Notes: generated by a model from the letters alone, not told the origin. A DNA stretch of 31,147 nucleotides from JADLHS01 sp036274115 (GCA_036274115.1 DASUGI010000093.1:1-31147); one strand, 5' to 3'; positions 15,228 through 24,164 are shown, numbered from the stretch's first letter. Numbers and translations: made by a program.

Positions 15228-17837
15228 CTACTCAAACTCGCTCGGTTTTTTCACCGGGACCGTCACTCCATCCTTCGGCGGCGTCTTCAGTGTTTGGAGG
15301 TAAGCGAGAATGTCCGCAAGTTCCTGTTCCTTCAGCAGCACGCCGAGGGGCGGCATGGGCGAGATCGTCAGGTTCTCATATCCTTTGGCAAACTTGGCGT
15401 TTGGATCGGTCAGGCTTTCCAGGATGTAATCCTTGTCGCTGCGGACGGCAATGCCATCGAGGATCGGACCTTCTGAGCCGCCTTTGCCACCGACCGTGTG
15501 GCAGTTACCGCAAAGGGCCGTGGGGCTGGTAAAGAAGAGGTCGTGACCACGCTTGGGATCGCCCGCCGTAACCTTCACTACATCCTCTCCCACGCCTGAG
15601 ACTTTGTGGATGCGACCGAGCAGGGTCAAAGAGTCGTTCAGATAAGCGTCGTTCGTATTGACTGCGGCGCGCGGAAGCTGGGCGACGACGGTTTGGATTT
15701 GAGGAATCGTCGGAAACTCCGCGAGCTTTACGAAGGCGACCTGCCGCGTGATCAAATCCGGGTCCTGAATTACGGGGCTGGCGAAGAACAATTCGCGTCC
15801 AGCGTCGTTGGCGGGCAGAGCACGAATCGCGGCGCGGCGAAGTGTGGAATCTTTGGCGAGCAAGGCGCTTTGATGGGTGTCTTTGTCGAGCGCGCCAATG
15901 CCTTCCAACGACCAGAGCGCATGGATGGCACCCGTTCCACCCGTGCCGGAGCGAACGCGCTTCTTCAGAGCGGGTGCGGCATCCTTCATTTTGTTGTCCA
16001 CGATCAGGCGCTGGGCGGTGAGACTCCAGTGTTGGTTGCCACTGTCGAGTGCCGCAACGAGTTCGGGGGCTTTCGCTTTGGCCAGAGACTTGATGGAGCT
16101 TCGCGGACCATCCTTCCAAACGACGCGGTAGATGCGGCCATGCGTTTTGTCGCGGAGGTCGTTTGCGGTTTTGTAGGCGCCGCCGCGCCCGGTCGTGGCT
16201 TGAATGCCTGCTGACTGGGGATTGGGCGTCGGATTGTGCTGGATGACGAAGCTGTAGAAATCAATCACCCAAACGGCACCATCCGGGCCGACATCGGAGA
16301 AGATGGGCGACATCCATTCGTCAGAACTGGCGAGGAGGTTGAAGCCATCGCGTACCTTGTAGCCGCCGCCATCGGGTTGAACATCCATGATGCCTATGAG
16401 CTTGGCAGTGGGTTCATTCACCAACGCCTTGCCTTGAAGGCGCGCCGGCAGCGCATCGCTGACCATGAAGGCGTGTCCGGCCCCCGCCGTGTAGCCGCCG
16501 AATTGGTCCACCATGCGAACGTTTGGCGTGTTGGGATGCATGCGCATGCCTGGAGTCATCGCGCGTGCCGATGAAAGACGGCGAACCTGCACATTGGTCC
16601 CGCTGGAATCAGAAGGGCCGTCCCGGAAGCCACGGCGTCCCGCGTTCGGTTGGGTTGGATTCAAGATCGTGGCTGGCAGATAGCCGTAGAACGTCGGGTT
16701 GTTGTTGGCGGTCGAACCAAAGACGTCGCCATAAGCATTCTGTCCGAAGCCCCAGGTGTTGTTGTTGAACTGATAGAGGAATTCGAGCGCCGAGCCATCG
16801 GGTTTGAAACGAAACACACCCTGGCCAAACTGAAGTTCTTTTCCGCCGACCTCGCCGCGGAAGTTTGAGTAACCCACGGCACCGTAAAGCCAGTTGTCAA
16901 AGCCGCGACCCAGATTGCTTTGCATGGCGTGGGTGTCGCCGATTCCCCAGCCCGGAAGGAGAGGCTGACGCACGTCCGCCTTGTCGTCGCCGTTGGTGTC
17001 CTTGAGGAAGAGCATGCGGCGTGCTTCGGACACGATGATGCCGTCGTTTACAAACACGAGCGCGGTGGCGAGATTCAACTTGTCCGCGAAGACCGTGAAT
17101 TTGTCCGCCTTGCCGTCGCCGTTGGTGTCTTCGCAAATTTTGATGCAAGCTTCGCCGGGTTCACCTTCGTTGACGAGGCCGTGCGGATAATCGCGGGCCT
17201 CAACTATCCACGCGCGGCCACGTTCGTCCCAGGCCATGTAGATGGGCTTAATGACGTCGGGTTCGGCAGCGAAGAGCTGGAGTTCGAAATCCGCCGGCAC
17301 CTGCGTGTAACGCATGCTGTCTTTGGCGCTTAGCGGCGCCTGGTATTTCACCGGCTCGGGGCGGCGCTCATAGTTCGGCACTTCGCCAGTCAGACGTTGC
17401 AACGGTGGACGCGACTTCACGAGGGCTTCCCATTCTGACTTGGCTTTCTTGCTGACACCGCCGAAGACTGCCTCGCGCAGAACTGCATCGGTCGGACGCT
17501 CGCTGTATTTGAGGACTGCGTTGCCGGCGCTCTTGAAAGTGTTCAGCATCTGCTGCTGAGCTGCGTTGAATGCGCTATCCGGCAATACCTGCACGACTGC
17601 ATCGAAGTGGCTCAGATACTTGTCGGTGAGGTGGGTGAGGTCCGAGAGGTGGTCGAAGTAAATCGCCTCGGGTGCCAGCGTCTGGCCCGGGAGATAAACG
17701 TAGTTCGTCCGGCCACCGCCACGACCCCAACTGCCGGCATCCACCTGGCCCAGGTAAAGGACGTGGAGTGGTGCTTCGGCCGCGATGGTGTTGAGCGTGA
17801 AGAGGCCGGCCGCGATGAGTATGAGAACTTTTTTCAT
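15228..17837 (-). CDS. PVC-type membrane-bound dehydrogenase with C-terminal cytochrome c
   Basis: From ATG 17837 the product has 869 residues, beginning with a signal peptide (MKKVLILIAAGLFTLNTIAA). Residues about 24-115 look like a truncated ThuA-like Rossmann domain. Residues about 175-560 are a beta-propeller dehydrogenase domain of the Pirellula/Verrucomicrobium type, with FELQLFAAEPDVIKPI, calcium-like DTNGDGKAD and DTNGDDKAD loops and GPDGAVWVIDFY. A HEAT-like helical part follows, then a cytochrome c domain with CGNCH (Cys776, Cys779, His780) and a likely distal Met in SPMPPLG. Such proteins are thought to oxidise a sugar or alcohol in the periplasm. The frame is open to 17903, but that extension lies in repeat C, and another ATG (17846) is possible. 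ThuA lies upstream on the same strand. Confidence 0.85.
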   Translation of the reverse strand: MKKVLILIAAGLFTLNTIAAEAPLHVLYLGQVDAGSWGRGGGRTNYVYLPGQTLAPEAIYFDHLSDLTHLTDKYLSHFDAVVQVLPDSAFNAAQQQMLNTFKSAGNAVLKYSERPTDAVLREAVFGGVSKKAKSEWEALVKSRPPLQRLTGEVPNYERRPEPVKYQAPLSAKDSMRYTQVPADFELQLFAAEPDVIKPIYMAWDERGRAWIVEARDYPHGLVNEGEPGEACIKICEDTNGDGKADKFTVFADKLNLATALVFVNDGIIVSEARRMLFLKDTNGDDKADVRQPLLPGWGIGDTHAMQSNLGRGFDNWLYGAVGYSNFRGEVGGKELQFGQGVFRFKPDGSALEFLYQFNNNTWGFGQNAYGDVFGSTANNNPTFYGYLPATILNPTQPNAGRRGFRDGPSDSSGTNVQVRRLSSARAMTPGMRMHPNTPNVRMVDQFGGYTAGAGHAFMVSDALPARLQGKALVNEPTAKLIGIMDVQPDGGGYKVRDGFNLLASSDEWMSPIFSDVGPDGAVWVIDFYSFVIQHNPTPNPQSAGIQATTGRGGAYKTANDLRDKTHGRIYRVVWKDGPRSSIKSLAKAKAPELVAALDSGNQHWSLTAQRLIVDNKMKDAAPALKKRVRSGTGGTGAIHALWSLEGIGALDKDTHQSALLAKDSTLRRAAIRALPANDAGRELFFASPVIQDPDLITRQVAFVKLAEFPTIPQIQTVVAQLPRAAVNTNDAYLNDSLTLLGRIHKVSGVGEDVVKVTAGDPKRGHDLFFTSPTALCGNCHTVGGKGGSEGPILDGIAVRSDKDYILESLTDPNAKFAKGYENLTISPMPPLGVLLKEQELADILAYLQTLKTPPKDGVTVPVKKPSEFE

Positions 17838-17882
17838 TGGGTACATCGGGAATTGCTTTTTGCTTTCGGGATTTCGGGGAGT

Positions 17883-18091
17883 GCAGCTGCCCCGGAGGGA
17901 CAACCGACAATAGCCCAGCGTTTCAACGCTGGGTTTACGTCAGTTGAGAATCGAGTCCCGAAGGGACGGTTGAAGGGCAAATTGGATGGGGTTTTCAGTC
18001 GTCCCTTCGGGACTCGCCTGGCTGCAAACGTGTTCCCGGCGTTGAAACGCCGGGCTATTGTCACCTTGTCCCTCCCGGGACAAACAGCTGC
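17883..18091. repeat. 209-bp palindrome: REP-like inverted pair C (units C1 and C2)
   Basis: Both ends read GCAGCTG inwards. C1 (reverse) has a perfect stem CCCAGCGTT-TC-AACGCTGGG at 17914-17933; C2 (forward) has CCCGGCGTT-GA-AACGCCGGG at 18035-18054, followed by GGGCTATTGTCA and GTCCCTCCCGGGAC. GAGTCCC-GAA-GGGAC near 17953-17968 and its inverted copy at about 18001-18014 lie inside. Only about 35 bases separate the halves. It fills most of the gap between thuA and the dehydrogenase gene, so their common transcript would contain a very large hairpin. Confidence 0.8.
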
Positions 18092-18121
18092 GTGAGTTTC
18101 GAAAGGCATTAGGGTTAAGCG

Positions 18122-18898
18122 TTACTTCGCTGACTTGCGCTGGGAACGATTGGGTGAATTCTCCGCCGCCCAGCGAATGCCGCTTTCGACCAGCGCCTGG
18201 AAACCGGGATTGGACCACGTGCGTTGATCGTGACCCCAGGCGGTGTAGAAAACGCGACCTTTGCCGTATTCGCGCACCCACGTCCACGGTTCGGCGCCGT
18301 CTGACGGGTCGGTGTTGCCGAGGTTCGCGGCCATCGAGTTAGTTCCGCTGTAGCGGCGTTCGGCAAGCACGACGCGATTGGTGTTGTGTCGGTGATGAAC
18401 GTAGGTTTCGTCCCAGCTCTCGATGGGCGATAGTCCTTTCATCACCGGATGATCCGCGTTGATGATTGTTTCCTTGAATACTCCCGTGGTGTGACGACGG
18501 AATTGCGCACCGACGAGTGCGATGTAGTTCGATGAGTTGTGGAAGCAGTAGCTCGCGCAATGAATCGGCACGAGTCCGCCGCCAGCGGCAACGAAGTCGA
18601 GCATGGCCTTTTCCTGGTCGGGCGAAATGCGCGTGACGTTAGCGTAAATCAACAACGCGTCGAACTGCGAGAGGTACGGCGCGTTCAAGTTCGACATCGC
18701 CTCGGTGTAGGTGAGTTCGATGCCGCGTGGCGCGAGGGCGGGTTGCAATTGCTCGAACCTCTGCGCGGGGCGATGCCCGGCGCGGTCGCCCAGAAACAGC
18801 ACGCGCACAATATCATTCGACTCGGCGGCGACCAGGCGTGGCATGCCGAATGGCAGCAAGGCGCAAAATAGCAGCGCAATTGGGATGGCGGGTTTCAT
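18122..18898 (-). CDS. Secreted ThuA-domain protein
   Basis: From ATG 18898 the product has 258 residues, with a signal peptide (about residues 1-25, ending LVAA). The ThuA fold (glutamine-amidotransferase-like Rossmann) is clear: VRVLFLGDRAGHRP, then FDALLIYANVTRISPDQ, GGGLVPIHCASYCFH, HPVMKGLSPIESWDETYVH and the end motif GKGRVFYTAWGHDQRTW. ThuA proteins are linked to trehalose and other sugar utilisation, often paired with Gfo/Idh enzymes such as ThuB; that pairing is seen here. The biochemical activity of the family is poorly settled. The longer reading from 18958 adds 20 residues before a good signal peptide and is less likely. No Shine-Dalgarno site is visible. Confidence 0.88.
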   Translation of the reverse strand: MKPAIPIALLFCALLPFGMPRLVAAESNDIVRVLFLGDRAGHRPAQRFEQLQPALAPRGIELTYTEAMSNLNAPYLSQFDALLIYANVTRISPDQEKAMLDFVAAGGGLVPIHCASYCFHNSSNYIALVGAQFRRHTTGVFKETIINADHPVMKGLSPIESWDETYVHHRHNTNRVVLAERRYSGTNSMAANLGNTDPSDGAEPWTWVREYGKGRVFYTAWGHDQRTWSNPGFQALVESGIRWAAENSPNRSQRKSAK

Positions 18899-18986
18899 GT
18901 TAGGTGGACGTATCCGGGCCGTCCAAGCCATCGCCAAATTGCGAAAAACATTTGCCATTTTGCGACGAAAGTCCCGTGAGGGCCTT

Positions 18987-20108
18987 TCACAGAGTGAACG
19001 CCGGGAGCTTCACGATCTGGCCGCCTTTCAGGGCCGATTCATGAGCGCAGAGACCAACGCACGTCCAGTTGGCCGATTGCCTGGCGTTCGGGAACGGATC
19101 GCGATCCTCCACGAGTGCCATGGCGAACTCGTGCGCCAGGTGCGGATGACTGCCGCCATGGCCGCTGCCTTGCGTGAAGCTCAGATGCGTCTTCTTGCTC
19201 GCGTCGTAAACGCCCTGCGTCGTGTATTTGGCGATGCTCTTCGGCAGGCGATTGGCGAAGTCCGGGCACTTGACCGGCTTGGGGATCTTGGGTTCGGGCA
19301 ACTTGGCCGTGTGCATGATGAGCGGCTCATGCTCAACCAATGGCCACTCGACGGATTTTTTGGTCCCGTAAACGTCGATGCTCTCGCGATACTGGCGCGC
19401 GGTGTCGAAGAGACTGCGAATGATGCGGGCGTTCACGTCCGTGCCAGCAAACTTGATGTGCGCGGTTTCAACGGCGAACGGTGAGCCATACTTCTTGATG
19501 AGTTCTTTGCGAATCGTGCCTGATCCGAAACAACTGACGTATTCGGCGGGTTTGCCGATGAGGCCGGCGACCGGGCCGACGCAATGGGTCGCATACCACA
19601 TCGGCGGCAGGCCGGGCCAGTAATTGGGCCAGCCATCCATGTCCTGCTGATGGCTCGCCTGCACGAATTGGAGTTTGCCGAGTTCGCCTTTGTCGAGCAG
19701 GTCCTTCATGAAAAGATATTCCCGGGCGTAAACCACGGTCTCCATCATCATGTATTTGAGACCGGTGCGTTTGGCGAGGTCCACGATCTTTTTGCAATCG
19801 GCGATGTTGGTGGCCATCGGCACAGTGCAGGCGACGTGCTTGCCGGCTTTGAGTCCAGCGATGCTCATCCATGCGTGGTCGGGAATCGGCGAGTTGATAT
19901 GCACCACGTCAACGGCCGGGTCTTTGAGCAACTTGTGGTAATCGGTGTAGCGCTTCTCGACGCCGAAGTAATCGCCCACGGCATTGAGTTTGTCCTCATT
20001 GCGCTGACAGATGGCGTAACAGTTCGCATGGGGATGCTTTTGCCAAAGCGGAATGAATTCGGCTCCGAAACCAAGACCAATGACGGCGACGTTCAACTTT
20101 TTGCTCAT
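18987..20108 (-). CDS. Gfo/Idh/MocA family oxidoreductase lacking the EKP lysine
   Basis: A 373-residue protein with an N-terminal NAD(P) Rossmann fold (VAVIGLGFGAEFIP) and the family C-terminal alpha/beta domain. It has no signal peptide, so it is cytoplasmic. Most members carry a catalytic lysine in an EKP motif after the GKH-V strand; here the site reads ACTVPMA, so Thr95 and Val96 replace Glu and Lys. The rest (DCKKIVDLAKRTGLKYMMMETVVYARE, WYATHCVGP) is well conserved, suggesting a maintained subfamily rather than decay. It may bind a substrate or use another residue for proton transfer. It lies upstream of thuA on the same strand with an 88-base gap, matching a sugar oxidation cluster. 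The substrate is unknown. Confidence 0.88.
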   Translation of the reverse strand: MSKKLNVAVIGLGFGAEFIPLWQKHPHANCYAICQRNEDKLNAVGDYFGVEKRYTDYHKLLKDPAVDVVHINSPIPDHAWMSIAGLKAGKHVACTVPMATNIADCKKIVDLAKRTGLKYMMMETVVYAREYLFMKDLLDKGELGKLQFVQASHQQDMDGWPNYWPGLPPMWYATHCVGPVAGLIGKPAEYVSCFGSGTIRKELIKKYGSPFAVETAHIKFAGTDVNARIIRSLFDTARQYRESIDVYGTKKSVEWPLVEHEPLIMHTAKLPEPKIPKPVKCPDFANRLPKSIAKYTTQGVYDASKKTHLSFTQGSGHGGSHPHLAHEFAMALVEDRDPFPNARQSANWTCVGLCAHESALKGGQIVKLPAFTL

Positions 20109-20222
20109 GTTAAATGGGGTTGCGTGTTACGGGGGCGCATTTTAGCGAGGAAACGTTTTAACGCAATGGAGGATGATGCAGCGGTGCATTTTGAATAGGG
20201 AGGTGCATTTGCGACAGCCATC

Positions 20223-20292
20223 CTGGGAGCGCTGGCGTCCCGCCGGCGGGTCATCGCGACGCAGCTTGCCAGCGGGACGCTGGCGCTCCCAG
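20223..20292. repeat. 70-bp inverted repeat
   Basis: The 21-base arms 20223-20243 and 20272-20292 (CTGGGAGCG ... inverted as ... GCGCTCCCAG) match at about 19 positions, with a 28-base loop. A partial extra copy of the outer part (CGCTCCCAG) follows at about 20294-20302. It lies between the rapA stop and the oxidoreductase gene and might act as a transcription or mRNA-end structure, but no T-tract follows on either strand. Confidence 0.65.
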
Positions 20293-20305
20293 GTCGCTCC
20301 CAGGG

Positions 20306-23167
20306 TCAGCCCAGAATTTCCGCCGGACCTTTCCAGATCAGTCGAAGCGCATCGAGGCGCAAACGGGATTGCTGAATTGCATTGGTGAGTTCAGTTTGCT
20401 GTGCCTTCGCGAGTTCGATTTCTTCCGGGCGAACGTGGTCGTTGACGCGCTGGAGATTTTCCAATCGTTGCACTTCGTGGCCGAGAAGGTGGTTCATTTG
20501 ATTGAGTGCTGCGTTGCGCAAGGCGGCTGCCTGAGTCTCAGCCAGCTTTGCGGCCTGTTCCAGCATCGCCGGGAGGGTGCGGCGCGCGATTTCCGGATTG
20601 TCGATCAGTTTGAACGGAGAACCCTTCTTGAGTTTCCGTTCAAAGCTGCCGGCCGGATGAGTAGGGCTCGCATCCTCCATCTTGTGATTCACCAACACGC
20701 GAAGGGGCGTGACGGGCAGAAAACGATCCGTGTGCAATCGCGGAGCAGCGATAGCTTCCAGAACAAAAACAAGCTCCAGCAGCAGCGTGCGTTCGTTTGG
20801 AGTTGGCAGGACGGCGAAAGCGCAGTTCCCGGTTTCTGCGCCCAGTAGCAGGTCCATTGCGCCGGTGACCATCGGGTGATCCCACGTCAGAAAGGCAACA
20901 TCTTCACGCGCGAGGGCGCGAGAACGATCACAAGTTGCGATCAAGCCTTCGGGCGGAATTGAGGGAAACGAATCCGTGATGACGCCTTGCGGATTCAATT
21001 GCCACGTGTGTGGCGCGAGTTCCTCAACGTGGACGCCGAAGTGGTCGAACGCGTCGAGCAGATAATCCTCAAGATCGGGCTGCTGGTCCTCGGCCTGGAT
21101 TTGCGAAATGACCTTCTGCGCGGCTGCCGGGCGAAAGGAATTCATTTCGAGCAAACGGTCACGGCCTTGTTCGAGCAGCCGTCGGATTTCCTGGCGCGCT
21201 GCTTTGGTTTTTGTGAACAGGCCGGTCAGTTCCTGTCGAGCTTCGGCTGCGTCGGCGACGGGAAATTCCAAGGCGAGGTCGTGGACGGCCTGGCGAAAGC
21301 TGTGCAGCAGTTCGTTGCCACCTTCGAGATTTGTTTCGAAGGCGTCCAGACCTTCGTGATACCAGCCCACGAGGACCTCCTGTGGGCTGCGCTCGAGATA
21401 CGGCACGTGAATTTCGATGTCCTGCTTTTGCCCAATGCGATCCAGCCGGCCAATGCGTTGTTCCAGCAACTCAGGATTGAGTGGCAAATCAAACAGGACC
21501 AGATGATGCGCGAACTGAAAGTTGCGTCCTTCGCTGCCAATCTCTGAACAAATCAGGAGTCGCGCGCCATCGGGCTCGGCGAACCAGGCGGCATTGCGGT
21601 CGCGCTGCAGGAGCGTTAACCCTTCGTGGAAGATGCCGGTCTTGATGCTGACATGACGCCGCAGCGCTGCGTCGATGGCTTCCGCCTTTTCAATGTTACG
21701 GCAAATCAGCAGCACCTTTTGCGGGTCGAGCTTTTGGAGCAGTTCAACCAGCCAGAGAATGCGTGGATCTTTAGTGAGATCCGTTTCGGTTTGCAATTTT
21801 GAGTCGCCGACGTCTTCCGCGAATTCCGTGGAGACGCGGTCCAACCAGTGTTCGGCTTCCGGGCCGGCGGCGAGTTTGATCAATCGCGCGTGGCGTTTCG
21901 GAAACCCGCTCATCGCTGTGCGGGTGTTTCGGAAGAGCACTCGCCCGGGGCCGTGGAGATCGAGCAAATCGCTGAGCAGTGCCTGGCTGGCGTCCGTGCT
22001 GTTGGCGGCGATGCCCGCGAGGCGGGTTTCAAGTTGAGCATCGTGTGACAACAAACGGCGGAGCAGGGTAATGTCTTCTGGAGCGAAAGATTTTCCTGTA
22101 AGCAATTTCTGCGCGACGTCGGCAGTGGCTTTGTAGTCCCTGGCTTCGGCTTGAAACGATGCGAGGTCGCGATAGCGGTCCGGATCGAGCAAGCGCAGTC
22201 GCGCGAAATGGCTTTGGACACCGAGTTGTTCCGGAGTGGCGGTGAGCAACAACAGTCCCTCAGCATGGCGGCTGAGTTGTTCGACAATTTGGTATTCGCG
22301 ACTCGGCGCGGCTTCGGACCATTCGAGATGGTGCGCTTCATCCACGACTAACATGTCCCAGCCGGCTGCTACGGCTTGAGCGGCGCGATTTGGATTGGCG
22401 GCAAGAAAATCGATGCTGGTGAGCACGAGTTGATCGTCCAGGAAAGGATTTGCGCCGGGCTCGCCCTGTTCAATGGCGGCACAACGTTCTTCATCGAAGA
22501 TGTGCAGCCAGACGTTGAAGCGGCGCAGCATTTCGACGAACCACTGATGCACGAGCGATTCGGGCACGAGCACGAGAATGCGATTCGCGCGACCGGTGAG
22601 CAGCAGTCGATGCAGGATGAGGCAGGCTTCGATGGTTTTGCCGAGGCCGACTTCGTCCGACAACATCACGCGCGGGGCGTGACGATTGGCGACTTCCTGG
22701 GCGATGTAGAGCTGGTGCGGGATCAGATCGATGCGTCCGCCAACGAAGCCGCGCACTGCCGATCTGCGGGAGCGATGGAGCAGGGTGAGCGTGCGATAGC
22801 GAAGTTCGAAGGCCGAAGCGTCATCAAATCTTCCTGCAAAGAGTCGATCCTCCGGTCCGTGCAGGCTGAGGCTGTCGCTCAGTTGCGCTTCCGGAACTTT
22901 GCCTCCATCGCCAACGTACGTGAGCAGGCCATGTTGCTCGACGATTTCGCGAATGGTCAGTTCCTTGCCCTCCTGTGATTTGATTGTGTCGCCAATGCGG
23001 AAACGCACGCGCTTGAGCGGCGCGTTGTCGGCAGCATAGGTGCGGGTTTCTCCGCTGGCCGGGAAAACGACTTGAACGCGACTCGGGTCGGCTTGGACGA
23101 CAATGGCCAGTCCCAATTCCGGTTCTGACTCGCTCAACCAACGTTGGCCTTTGATGAACTGACTCAT
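20306..23167 (-). CDS. rapA: RNA polymerase-associated SWI2/SNF2 ATPase RapA
   Basis: From ATG 23167 the product has 953 residues, close to the 968 of E. coli RapA (HepA), which recycles RNA polymerase with the energy of ATP. The N-terminal Tudor-like part starts MSQFIKGQRWLSESEPELG. The Walker A motif is DEVGLGKTIEA (about residues 171-181) and the DEAH box sits at 276-279; LTATPEQLG is motif III. The second RecA lobe has LLICSEIGSEGRNFQFA and the arginine-finger region EQRIGRLDRIGQ. The numbering of the ATPase motifs nearly equals E. coli RapA. The longer reading from 23344 overlaps bcp and is rejected. It starts 32 bases after the bcp stop, so the two are probably co-transcribed. Confidence 0.92.
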   Translation of the reverse strand: MSQFIKGQRWLSESEPELGLAIVVQADPSRVQVVFPASGETRTYAADNAPLKRVRFRIGDTIKSQEGKELTIREIVEQHGLLTYVGDGGKVPEAQLSDSLSLHGPEDRLFAGRFDDASAFELRYRTLTLLHRSRRSAVRGFVGGRIDLIPHQLYIAQEVANRHAPRVMLSDEVGLGKTIEACLILHRLLLTGRANRILVLVPESLVHQWFVEMLRRFNVWLHIFDEERCAAIEQGEPGANPFLDDQLVLTSIDFLAANPNRAAQAVAAGWDMLVVDEAHHLEWSEAAPSREYQIVEQLSRHAEGLLLLTATPEQLGVQSHFARLRLLDPDRYRDLASFQAEARDYKATADVAQKLLTGKSFAPEDITLLRRLLSHDAQLETRLAGIAANSTDASQALLSDLLDLHGPGRVLFRNTRTAMSGFPKRHARLIKLAAGPEAEHWLDRVSTEFAEDVGDSKLQTETDLTKDPRILWLVELLQKLDPQKVLLICRNIEKAEAIDAALRRHVSIKTGIFHEGLTLLQRDRNAAWFAEPDGARLLICSEIGSEGRNFQFAHHLVLFDLPLNPELLEQRIGRLDRIGQKQDIEIHVPYLERSPQEVLVGWYHEGLDAFETNLEGGNELLHSFRQAVHDLALEFPVADAAEARQELTGLFTKTKAARQEIRRLLEQGRDRLLEMNSFRPAAAQKVISQIQAEDQQPDLEDYLLDAFDHFGVHVEELAPHTWQLNPQGVITDSFPSIPPEGLIATCDRSRALAREDVAFLTWDHPMVTGAMDLLLGAETGNCAFAVLPTPNERTLLLELVFVLEAIAAPRLHTDRFLPVTPLRVLVNHKMEDASPTHPAGSFERKLKKGSPFKLIDNPEIARRTLPAMLEQAAKLAETQAAALRNAALNQMNHLLGHEVQRLENLQRVNDHVRPEEIELAKAQQTELTNAIQQSRLRLDALRLIWKGPAEILG

Positions 23168-23199
23168 GAAACTCGCGGGCGGCGTTGGCGCGAGTTGAA

Positions 23200-23673
<474 letters not shown>

Positions 23674-23762
23674 ATTGAATTGTTAGAATTACCTGAGCGG
23701 TTGCGCTTTGGCAAATACCACCCCTCACCGGGTATGACTTGGACTGCCGAGCAGAATTGAAT

Positions 23763-23841
23763 CGTCCTCGTCGTCGCCCTCGTTCTCGTCCTCGAAATGC
23801 TCTTGAAAGAAGCGAGGACGACGACGAGGACGAGAACGACG
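23763..23841. repeat. Imperfect inverted repeat of CTCGTC / GACGAG triplets
   Basis: The left arm 23763-23794 is built from CGTCCTCGT and CTCGTTCTCGT triplets; the right arm 23813-23841 is built from CGAGGACGAC and GAGGACGAGAACG. The arms are roughly complementary (inner 8-9 bases perfect), with an 18-base loop. One strand is strongly pyrimidine/G-biased in the left arm and the complement in the right. No gene reads through it with support. Confidence 0.6.
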
Positions 23842-24043
23842 GTGAACTTGTGAACGGCATAATGGCCGCGGGAAAAACCGCAAAGCATTACGCATAGCCA
23901 TGTCCAGGCGCCGTGCCGGGTGAGGCACGAGCACTAAGTCAGCCTCACATGGCAACGCACGCGCATCACACAGTGAGCGTGTGGGGCAGGGCAACAAAAT
24001 GGATTCGGCGAACTCACAGAACCAAAAATGCGGGAAAATGATT

Positions 24044-24073
24044 TTGACTTGGCGGTGTGGGCATCGCTAGATT
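24044..24073 (+). promoter_or_regulatory. Probable sigma-70 promoter of tRNA-Ala
   Basis: TTGACT at 24044-24049 (5 of 6 to the -35 consensus) and TAGATT at 24068-24073 (4 of 6 to -10) are 18 bases apart. Transcription would start near 24080, about 9 bases before the mature tRNA, a normal leader length. Confidence 0.5.
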
Positions 24074-24088
24074 TACGACGCTTTGGTT

Positions 24089-24164
24089 GGGGTCGTAGCT
24101 CAGTTGGTAGAGCACCACAATGGCATTGTGGGGGTCAGGAGTTCGAGCCTCCTCGGCTCCACCA
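24089..24164 (+). tRNA. tRNA-Ala (anticodon GGC)
   Basis: A complete cloverleaf of 76 bases with encoded CCA. The acceptor stem is GGGGTCG / CGGCTCC and contains the G3-U70 wobble pair that marks alanine tRNAs. The D arm is GCTC...GAGC, the anticodon stem CCACA / TGTGG (24115-24131) with loop ATGGCAT giving anticodon GGC at 24122-24124, and the T arm AGGAG / CTCCT with TTCGAGC. It reads GCC alanine codons. apbE begins about 24 bases after the CCA end. Confidence 0.95.

Larger units (their letters stand above)
23674..24088. other. Gene-free intergenic region between bcp and tRNA-Ala
   Basis: These 415 bases hold no supported coding sequence on either strand; the open frames here are short and low-complexity. 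It contains the GAC/GAG-biased inverted repeat at 23763-23841 and the tRNA promoter at 24044-24073, and must hold the bcp promoter on the minus strand. The stretch 23880-24000 shows short palindromic bits (GTGAGGC / GCCTCAC at about 23918-23949) but no clear structure. Confidence 0.6.

Noticed and set aside
20369..20848. Plus-strand frame inside rapA (also similar long frames opposite rapA at 20987-21547 and 22376-22978)
   Set aside because: They are antisense to a well-supported gene and show no domain pattern; high GC makes such shadow frames common.
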